From Pseudomonadota bacterium (GTDB lineage: Bacteria; Pseudomonadota; Alphaproteobacteria; Rhizobiales; Xanthobacteraceae): a stretch of 6,837 bases of DNA. The notes under the pieces are model-generated. The model was not told where the DNA came from. It did not search any database and saw only the letters and a list, made by a program, of their open reading frames with translations. The stretch is taken from contig JAEVZN010000344.1 in the NCBI GenBank assembly GCA_023392205.1, positions 1 to 6,837 on the forward strand. The letters run 5' to 3'. The position numbers and the translations under genes are program-made. Below are positions 1 to 5,989 of this stretch, one piece after another (position 1 is the stretch's first letter; each line of letters begins with the position of its first letter).

Positions 1-58
1 CCGCCCATCCCGGCGCGCTAGGGTCTTCGCACGGCTTTCCTAATTCCCGAAAGCGCCT

Positions 59-2125
59 TCAGCGACCTTCTCTGGCCCATGTGGCGGCCAACGAACCGAT
101 CAGCAGCAGCAGACCGAGGATGCCTGCGAAGATCGGCAGCACGCCGATGCCGCGTACCACACTGGCATCGCGCAAACGCAAGCCCATCCAGTCGTCGCCG
201 CGAAAGGTTTCGCTCGAACGCACGCCGACAATGCGCGGCATGGCCAACGTACCGTTATCGTCGAGGCGTTTTGCATCGCCGCCGGTCGCCTGACTGAGCG
301 GCCGCGTCGTGTCGACGGTGGACGTGACTTCGGCGAATTCGCGCGGATTGATCGGCCCGACATTCACAAGCGTGGTCAGCTTGCCATCGGTGGCGCGCCA
401 GAGCCCGAGTTCGTTGGCGGGTGTCGCGCCGCGCCACAAACCCGGCTCCGCTTGCTGCAACGTGACATTGCGCGTCTCGCCGCCGGGTGTGGTGATCGTG
501 ATCGGCTCGACGGTCTCGGCCATGGTCTGCCGGTCGATGGTGATGTCGCGTCCGCGCGCCACAAGCCTCAAGGCTTCTTCCTCGAGGTCGGGCTGCTTCA
601 TCAGCCAATGCGACAGCCGCCGCAGCAGATCGAGATGCGGACCGCCGCCCTCGAAGCCGCGCGCCCACAGCCAGATGTGATCGGACAGGAGAAGCGCCAC
701 ACGGCCTTCACCTTCGCGCGAGAGCACGAGCAGCGGCTTGCCGTCCGGGCCTTCCATGATGGAGGTACCCTGGCCGACCTTGGCATCGACCAGCCGGAAC
801 CAGCGGCTCCAGTGCGGAGGCTCTTCCGCGCCGCCTTCGAGCGCCCGTGTCACCGGATGCCGCCGTCCGATCTCGCTCAGGCGCGCATGGTAGGGCTGCT
901 CGGTGAGGGTGCCGGACGGCTCGGCCGGCAGCACCGAATCGAGCGGCGTGCGCCAAAGCGAGGTCGGACTCGCATAATCGGGACCGGCCGCGATCAGCAC
1001 CGCACCGCCTTCGCGGACATATCGGGCGATATTGTCGAAATAGACGACGGGCAGCACGCCCTGCCGCGCGTAGCGGTCGAAGATGATCAGATGGAATTCG
1101 CCGATCTTCTGCTGGAACAATTCGCGCGTGGGAAACGCGATCAGCGACAATTCGTTGATCGGCGTGCCGTCCTGCTTTTCCGGCGGACGCAGAATGGTGA
1201 AATGCACCAGATCGACCGAGGCATCGGACTTGAGCAGGTTGCGCCAGGTGCGCTCTCCGGCATGCGGTTCGCCGGACACCAGCAGCACGCGCAGCTTGTC
1301 GCGCACGCCGTCGATGGAGACGACCGCACGGTTGTTCACAGCGGTGAGTTCGTTCTCAAGCGGCGAGGCCTCGATCTCGACGATGTTCGGCCCGGCATGC
1401 GGGATCGGAATATTCACGCGCACGCCGGTATTGGTGTTGACGTTGCGCGTCTCGATGGTCTCGCCGTCGCGCCGGATCGTGACCCGCGCGGTGCCGGCCG
1501 GCACGCCCTGATCCTCCACACGGAATGCAACCGTCTGCGATTGCCCGACAATGCCGAAACGCGGCGCGGTGGTGAGCACCACGCGGCGGTCGCGCTCGCT
1601 GGCCTCGCCGGTGATCAGTGCATGAAGCGGTGCGGCAAAGCCGAGCGCTGCGGCATCGGGCGGCAGATCATGCACGCGCCCGTCGGTGATCATGAACGCA
1701 CCGGCGATACGGTCGGGCGGCACGTCGGCAAGCGCAGCGCTGAGCGCGCTGAACAGGCGGGTGCCGTCGGTCTCGCCGTCGGCAGCGCCGGCCTCCACCA
1801 CGCGCACGTCAAGGTTGGGAATGCGCGCGAGGCGTTCGTTCAGCGCGGTGCGCGCCTCTTCGGTCTGCTTGGCGCGCGGGCCGAAGGTCTGGCTCGGGCT
1901 CTTGTCGACCACGCCCACCACGACCGAGGGGATCGGATCGCGATCCTCGCGCGTGAAAGACGGATTGGCGAGCGCCAGCACCAGCAGCGCCAGCGCCGAC
2001 GTGCGCATCAGCGCGCCGCGCGCGCGGATCGCCAGCAACAGGCCCGCCGCGATGAGCGAGACAATTCCGGCGGCCCACAGCACATAATCGGGCACGAGGG
2101 GCGCGAAGGAAATCCCGAGATTCAT
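59..2125 (-). CDS. Membrane protein with VWA domain and GATase1-like domain
   Basis: This 688-residue protein starts with two hydrophobic helices (about 14-34 and 38-54), has a long periplasmic part and ends with one helix (about 659-682) and a short basic tail. A VWA domain follows the first helices with VVVGVVDKSPS, giving a DxSxS site at 74-78, a possible Thr122 (DGTRLF), and ITDG at 146-149, so the MIDAS looks complete. An Ig-like beta region (about 185-270) follows. Then comes a glutamine-amidotransferase-like alpha/beta domain (about 278-510) with LLLSDHIWLWARG and EGGGPH at 478-497. The whole protein lacks cysteine, so it cannot have a Cys-based amidotransferase site. Such proteins (PF07090/COG5426-like) typically stand beside DUF4159 and MoxR genes. 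The ATG at 2125 has GGAAG 6 nt upstream and lies 13 nt after the preceding stop. No biochemical role is known; a metal-dependent binding or scaffold role in the envelope is inferred. Confidence 0.93.
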   Translation of the reverse strand: MNLGISFAPLVPDYVLWAAGIVSLIAAGLLLAIRARGALMRTSALALLVLALANPSFTREDRDPIPSVVVGVVDKSPSQTFGPRAKQTEEARTALNERLARIPNLDVRVVEAGAADGETDGTRLFSALSAALADVPPDRIAGAFMITDGRVHDLPPDAAALGFAAPLHALITGEASERDRRVVLTTAPRFGIVGQSQTVAFRVEDQGVPAGTARVTIRRDGETIETRNVNTNTGVRVNIPIPHAGPNIVEIEASPLENELTAVNNRAVVSIDGVRDKLRVLLVSGEPHAGERTWRNLLKSDASVDLVHFTILRPPEKQDGTPINELSLIAFPTRELFQQKIGEFHLIIFDRYARQGVLPVVYFDNIARYVREGGAVLIAAGPDYASPTSLWRTPLDSVLPAEPSGTLTEQPYHARLSEIGRRHPVTRALEGGAEEPPHWSRWFRLVDAKVGQGTSIMEGPDGKPLLVLSREGEGRVALLLSDHIWLWARGFEGGGPHLDLLRRLSHWLMKQPDLEEEALRLVARGRDITIDRQTMAETVEPITITTPGGETRNVTLQQAEPGLWRGATPANELGLWRATDGKLTTLVNVGPINPREFAEVTSTVDTTRPLSQATGGDAKRLDDNGTLAMPRIVGVRSSETFRGDDWMGLRLRDASVVRGIGVLPIFAGILGLLLLIGSLAATWAREGR

Positions 2126-2142
2126 ACAGCGCTTCCGTTCAT
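2122..2142 (-). other. Six-codon ORF bridging the last two genes (MNGSAV)
   Basis: An ATG at 2142-2140 overlaps the DUF4159 stop as ATGA. It opens a six-codon frame (MNGSAV) whose TGA overlaps the next ATG, again as ATGA (2125-2122). Its RNA contains the GGAAG of the downstream gene. The arrangement could let ribosomes pass from one gene to the next without release, but no separate Shine-Dalgarno for the mini-ORF is obvious and it may be chance. Confidence 0.3.
2132..2136 (-). promoter_or_regulatory. Ribosome binding site GGAAG for the ATG at 2125
   Basis: GGAAG sits 6 nt upstream of the ATG at 2125, in the 13-nt gap after the DUF4159 stop. It supports this start for the VWA/GATase-like protein. 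Confidence 0.6.
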
Positions 2143-4820
2143 TGCCCCAGCCGTTCGAGCAAAGCCGGTATATGCACCTGGTCGGCTTTGTAATTGCCGG
2201 TCAGCGTGTACATCACGATGTTCACACCGGCGCGATAGGCCATTTCCCGCTGACGCGGTTCGGTCGAGACCATCGGCAGCATCTGCTGGCCGTCTGTGCG
2301 CATCGCCCAAGCGCCCGCCAGATCGTTCGAGGTGATCAGGATCGAGGACACGCCGTCGCCCGCCCGCGCCGGCCGCTGGTTCTCGCTCTCGCTGTCGAGA
2401 TCTGGCTCTCCGGGCAGCGCCTCCACCCAGAGCTGGCCGCCATTGAAGCGGCCGGGGAAGTCGCGCAGCAGGAAGAATGTCTTGGTCAGGACGTGGTCCT
2501 GCGACACCGTTTCGAGTTCGGGAATGTCGAGCGCCGCAAGAATCTGCCGCAGCGCCAGCATGCCGGGGCTGCGCGATTCCCCGCCCGGACCGGGCGGCGC
2601 CATCAATGCGTCGCGGGTGTCGAACAGAACCGTGCCGCCCTGTTTCATGTAGGCATCGATGCGCGACAGCGTCGCCTGCGAGGGCGGTGCGGCATTCGGC
2701 ACGATCGGCCAATAGATCAGCGGGAAGAACGACAATTCATCGCGCGAGATGTCGAGACCGACTGGCTCTCCCGCTTCGAGCGCGGTGCGCTGCGCGAGAA
2801 ACAGCGTGAGGCCGGACAGGCCTGCCTTGCTCACCGCGTCGGCATCGGCATCGCCGGTGACCACATAGGCGAGCTTGGTCTGCAGCGTGGAAGCCAGCGC
2901 GAAATCGTCGGCGGCCGATCCGGTCGACGGGAGAGGACGGGTAGCGGGCGAGGTGATCTGCGAGAGCGATTGCGCGTCTGCGGAGCCGGGGGCGAAGCCA
3001 TGCAAAACGAAGCCCATGACAATGGCGCCGGCCAATGCGCGCGGCCGCGGCCCGGTGAGGCGGCGCAGGCCGCCGGCGAGCCAGAACACGATCAGCGCGT
3101 CGATCAGCAGCAATGCAAGGGCGGCCATGAAAACCGGGCCGCGCAGGTCGAGCGGTTCGCTCATGCGATAGGGCTCTCGGGTAGCATTGAGCGTGGCGAA
3201 ATCGATCGGCGCCAGCTTGTCTGCAGCGGTGAGGGTGTTCACGGCGACCAGCCCTTCGGGTGGCCCGTAGAAACCGGGTGGGAAATCGCCGGTGGCGCGG
3301 CCGGCATAATTGGCCGGCACCGGCTTGGCGGAGCCGGGCGGCGCCGTGAAGGCGCCGAAGCCGTCCAGCGTGCGGGCGGGTGCAAGCGTCTCCCGGTCGC
3401 GCTCGGCGCCGGTCTGTTCGGCCGTGGCATTGGACCCCGACATCGCAACCAGCCGCTTGAGCATTTCGACAAAGGCTCCCGACAGAGGCAGATCCGACCA
3501 GCGCGTATCGGCTGTCACATGAAACAATACCACCATTCCCTTGCCGCGCCGGACACCGGTGACAAGCGGCGTGCCGTCGCCAAGCGTGGCCCAGCTGCGT
3601 TCCACGAGACCGGCATCGGGTTCGGCCAGAACCTGCCGGTTGACGGTGACGTCGCCGGGGACCGGCATGCCGCCGAACGGCCCGTCATTGGCGAAGGCGG
3701 TGAGCGGTTGCGGCTTTTCCCATGACAGCGATCCGCCCAGCGTGCGCCCGCCGCGGCGCAGACGCACCGGCACGATCTCATCGTCGGAGGCAGCGAGCCT
3801 AGGACCGGCAAAGCGGACCAGAACGCCACCGTCATCGATCCATTTGGCCAGACGATCGCGCGCAGGGCCGACCACATTGCCGACATCGGCGAGGATCAGC
3901 ATCGGTACATTCTGGTCGAGAAATTTGGTCACCGCATCGGACGGCGAGACACGCTCGCCCATGCGCATGTCGGCAAACGGCGCGAGCGCGCGTTGCAGAT
4001 AGAAGGTCGAGGCCAGAAGCGGCTGCGCGGTATCCGCAGTCGCGCCGGTGATGACGCCGACCGTGCGCCGCCGCCAGCGATTGTCGAGCAATTGCACGGC
4101 GCCGGCTGAACGCTCGCCCGCGATTTCCAGCCGCGCGATATCGTTTCTGATCTCGACGGGGAGATTGAGGCTGGCTTCGGTCTCGCGATCCTGCGCGCGC
4201 AGCGCGAAGGGTGCTTCACCCAGTGGCGAGCCCTTCATGTCCAGCGCGCGGATGATGCCGTTGCGCTCGCTGCCCGGAGTGCTGCGCTGCACGTTAACGG
4301 TCAGCGCACCCGCCGCATTGTTGGCGGCGCTGAGCGCCAGCGGCTGCGCGATGCCGCCCTCGCCCACCGTGACGCGGCGGTTGCGCGAGAGCGCCGCAAG
4401 CCCGGACACGAAGTCGTCCACGTTGCCCAGATGCACGCCGTCCGACATCCAGACCAGTTCGGCATCCGGCGACGTATTGAAGAAGCGGGTGAGGGCGGGC
4501 AGCGCCTCGGCGCGTTCGACCGCATGCGGCTTCGGGGCAAGCTGGCGCAATTGCACGCGCGCGGCGGCGGCGGTCTGCAGGGTGATGCCGCGCCCGGCTT
4601 CCGACACCGGAATGATGGCGACGCCGCGCCCATCGGCTTCCGCGCGGGAGAGGATTTCCTCGCCGGTGCGGATGCGTGCGTCGAAATTCGCCGCCGCACC
4701 CCAGCCATCGTCGATCAGCAGGGCGAGCGGCACCGAGCCGCCCGACGTTGCAACCGAGGGATTCCACATCGGTCCGGCGGCGGCGAAAATCAGAATGGCG
4801 GCCAGCATCAGCCGCAGCAA
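2139..4820 (-). CDS. DUF4159 membrane protein, main part downstream of an in-frame stop
   Basis: This is the intact 893-codon downstream part of a gene that begins at 5012 and is interrupted by TAA at codon 53. Residues below are numbered from the 5012 start. The second helix of a BatA-type N-terminal domain lies at about 62-81. It is followed by a VWA-like region with a degenerate metal site (LLIDDGW near 98-104, SDG at 190-192) and a GATase-like alpha/beta region at about 316-407. Two helices follow (about 627-648 and 659-673), then an ADA/Q site at 678-681 and a C-terminal DUF4159 domain from about 702 to 949, recognised by LAYVVTGDA and FPLIYWPI. The large middle part and DUF4159 are predicted periplasmic. 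If translation restarts, TTG 4820 has a weak GGTGG 6 nt upstream, and ATG 4808 has none visible. The stop lies 13 nt before the next gene. The coding frame is certain; this start is only a fallback, and whether the protein is made is unknown. Confidence 0.85.
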   Translation of the reverse strand: MLRLMLAAILIFAAAGPMWNPSVATSGGSVPLALLIDDGWGAAANFDARIRTGEEILSRAEADGRGVAIIPVSEAGRGITLQTAAAARVQLRQLAPKPHAVERAEALPALTRFFNTSPDAELVWMSDGVHLGNVDDFVSGLAALSRNRRVTVGEGGIAQPLALSAANNAAGALTVNVQRSTPGSERNGIIRALDMKGSPLGEAPFALRAQDRETEASLNLPVEIRNDIARLEIAGERSAGAVQLLDNRWRRRTVGVITGATADTAQPLLASTFYLQRALAPFADMRMGERVSPSDAVTKFLDQNVPMLILADVGNVVGPARDRLAKWIDDGGVLVRFAGPRLAASDDEIVPVRLRRGGRTLGGSLSWEKPQPLTAFANDGPFGGMPVPGDVTVNRQVLAEPDAGLVERSWATLGDGTPLVTGVRRGKGMVVLFHVTADTRWSDLPLSGAFVEMLKRLVAMSGSNATAEQTGAERDRETLAPARTLDGFGAFTAPPGSAKPVPANYAGRATGDFPPGFYGPPEGLVAVNTLTAADKLAPIDFATLNATREPYRMSEPLDLRGPVFMAALALLLIDALIVFWLAGGLRRLTGPRPRALAGAIVMGFVLHGFAPGSADAQSLSQITSPATRPLPSTGSAADDFALASTLQTKLAYVVTGDADADAVSKAGLSGLTLFLAQRTALEAGEPVGLDISRDELSFFPLIYWPIVPNAAPPSQATLSRIDAYMKQGGTVLFDTRDALMAPPGPGGESRSPGMLALRQILAALDIPELETVSQDHVLTKTFFLLRDFPGRFNGGQLWVEALPGEPDLDSESENQRPARAGDGVSSILITSNDLAGAWAMRTDGQQMLPMVSTEPRQREMAYRAGVNIVMYTLTGNYKADQVHIPALLERLGQ

Positions 4821-4853
4821 TGTGAGCCACCAGGGCGTGCGCGCGGGCGTCTC

Positions 4854-4856
4854 TTA
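4854..4856 (-). other. In-frame TAA stop at codon 53 of the DUF4159 gene
   Basis: Read on the minus strand the codons run GCG CCG AAG TAA GAG ACG CCC. The distance from the ATG at 5012 to this codon is 156 nt, so it is in frame, and the downstream 893 codons keep the same frame. The stop separates the two helices of one N-terminal domain. No frameshift or other stop is seen in the rest of the gene. Confidence 0.92.
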
Positions 4857-5012
4857 CTTCGGCGCGATATAGAATAACAGCCGCGCGGGCGGAAAGGCGA
4901 TCTGCCGTGGCCGCGGCGGGATCAGCCGCAACAGCCACCACAGGACCGGAAGGCTCAACAGGCCGAGCAGGACAAGCGGCTGTGCGAAGCCGAGCGGGAT
5001 GCCGCCGATCAT
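4854..5012 (-). CDS. N-terminal fragment of the DUF4159 gene (BatA-type first helix), cut off by TAA
   Basis: This 52-codon reading frame is the true start of the DUF4159 gene. The ATG at 5012 overlaps the DUF58 stop as ATGA, and GAGG lies 7 nt upstream, so initiation here is well supported. The product has one strong membrane helix (about residues 11-31, with LPVLWWLLRL) followed by a basic, proline-rich stretch and AFPPARLLFYIAPK. This matches the first half of the aerotolerance-regulator N-terminal domain (BatA, PF07584). The expected second half continues in the same frame straight after the stop as ETPARTPWW and a second helix. Homologues, as I recall them, have Glu-Glu here, so a single G-to-T change (GAA to TAA) would explain the stop. 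By itself the fragment would be a one-helix peptide of no obvious function. It should be read with the downstream part as one broken gene spanning 2139-5012. Confidence 0.8.
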   Translation of the reverse strand: MIGGIPLGFAQPLVLLGLLSLPVLWWLLRLIPPRPRQIAFPPARLLFYIAPK

Positions 5013-5986
5013 GCCTGCGCCTCGGCTGCGTGTGTCTGTGCCGTGGAAGATGTGGCCGCCGACGCCGATGCCGGCATCTGCATGTCGCCGCCTTCGCCCA
5101 TGCGCGCATGCAGAGCGAGCACAAGCTCGCTTGCGGGACGGTCGGTGCGATGGATGATGAAGCTTGTGCGCTGCCGCGCGGTGGTCTCGCGCAAGGCCGC
5201 GCGATGTGCCGCAAGCCGCGTCACATAATCGGCGCGCCAGGTTTCGGCGCGGCCGGCGGTGACGCTGCCAAGGCCTTCCGGTTCAAGGAATTCGATGCGG
5301 CCCGAATAGGGGAATGTCTCTTCTGCCGGATCGACTACCTGCACGACATGCGCCTGCGCGCGGGCGGAGGTCAGTGTTGCCAGCATGGTGCTGAAGTCCG
5401 CCACCGGATTCCAGAAGTCCGAAAGCAGCACCACTTCGGAGGATGGCGACGGCGCGAAGGAGGGCGGGAGGCTGGTCCGCTCGGAAGGATCGTGCAAAAA
5501 CGCCTGCGCCATCTTGTCGATCACGTTGCGGCTTGCGGTCGGACGCATCAGGCCGGGAATGCCGACGCGCTCGCCGCCTTCGACAAGAATCTCGGCCATC
5601 GCGAAGGCAACGATCAGCGCCCGGTCGAGCTTGGTGTCGCGCGCCAGTTGCGAAACAAACACCATCGAGGGCGAACGGTCGGGCCAGATCCAGATCGTGT
5701 GCGCGGCTTCCCATTCCTGCTCGCGCACATAGAGATGCTCGTCGCGGGCGGAGCGCCGCCAGTCGACCCGCCGCGCGGGTTCGCCGGACAGGAAGCGGCG
5801 GTATTGCCAGAAATTTTCGCCCGATCCGGAACGGCGCCGGCCATGCAAGCCGTGAATCACCGTCGCGGCAATCCGGCGCGCCTCAAGAATGAGACGCGGC
5901 AGGCTTGCCGCCAAGGTGCGCGATTGTCCGCCAGCCTGGCGGACTGCATCCTGTTCGCGTGTGCGGGCGTCCGGCGCGGTCGCCAT
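5009..5986 (-). CDS. DUF58 domain protein, VWA-like partner of MoxR
   Basis: This 325-residue protein has no clear membrane helix or signal peptide and is probably cytosolic. It carries the DUF58 signature at about residues 57-91: GENFWQYRRFLSGEP, then RRVDWRRSAR, then LYVRE. This leads into a VWA-like strand ending in DRSPS (103-107), which fits a DxSxS metal-site motif, and a later LLSDF (187-191) supplies another acidic residue. DUF58 proteins are regularly encoded next to moxR and are thought to be clients or adaptors of the ATPase; no enzymatic reaction is known. The ATG at 5986 lies 3 nt after the moxR stop, with a weak GGGTG ahead of it inside moxR. The TGA overlaps the ATG of the next gene as ATGA. 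The last 20 or so residues form an Ala/Ser/Thr-rich low-complexity tail that looks disordered. Confidence in the family is high; the role is inferred. Confidence 0.93.
   Translation of the reverse strand: MATAPDARTREQDAVRQAGGQSRTLAASLPRLILEARRIAATVIHGLHGRRRSGSGENFWQYRRFLSGEPARRVDWRRSARDEHLYVREQEWEAAHTIWIWPDRSPSMVFVSQLARDTKLDRALIVAFAMAEILVEGGERVGIPGLMRPTASRNVIDKMAQAFLHDPSERTSLPPSFAPSPSSEVVLLSDFWNPVADFSTMLATLTSARAQAHVVQVVDPAEETFPYSGRIEFLEPEGLGSVTAGRAETWRADYVTRLAAHRAALRETTARQRTSFIIHRTDRPASELVLALHARMGEGGDMQMPASASAATSSTAQTHAAEAQA
5020..5023 (-). promoter_or_regulatory. Ribosome binding site GAGG for the ATG at 5012
   Basis: GAGG lies 7 nt upstream of the ATG at 5012, inside the 3' end of the DUF58 gene. 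Together with the ATGA stop/start overlap (5009-5012) it fixes the original start of the DUF4159 gene upstream of the premature stop, rather than at the TTG or ATG codons near 4820-4808. Confidence 0.7.
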
Positions 5987-5989
5987 TCG

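Noticed and set aside
6..8. Minus-strand ATG at the window edge as the start of a next gene
   Set aside because: Only eight bases remain and no clear Shine-Dalgarno precedes it, so it cannot be judged.
34..54. Inverted repeat (GCTTTC, 9-nt loop, GAAAGC) just after the last stop, considered as a terminator
   Set aside because: The stem is only 6 bp, flanking bases mismatch, and no T-run follows on the minus strand, so an intrinsic terminator is not supported. The operon may continue beyond the window.
452..2335. Long plus-strand open frame of 627 codons opposite the VWA/GATase-like gene
   Set aside because: It is antisense to a gene with recognisable domains, is rich in Arg, His and Gln as expected for the reverse of GC-biased codons, and shows no family motif or ribosome binding site.
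2142..3725. Plus-strand open frame of 527 codons opposite the DUF4159 gene
   Set aside because: Same pattern of Arg/Gly/His-rich antisense translation without any domain; it exists because the GC-rich codons opposite contain few stops.
4854..4856. Programmed readthrough or stop-codon recoding at the TAA
   Set aside because: TAA is the least leaky stop, no recoding signal or selenocysteine-type structure is visible, and the family has a normal sense codon here as far as I recall. A point mutation or sequence error is simpler.
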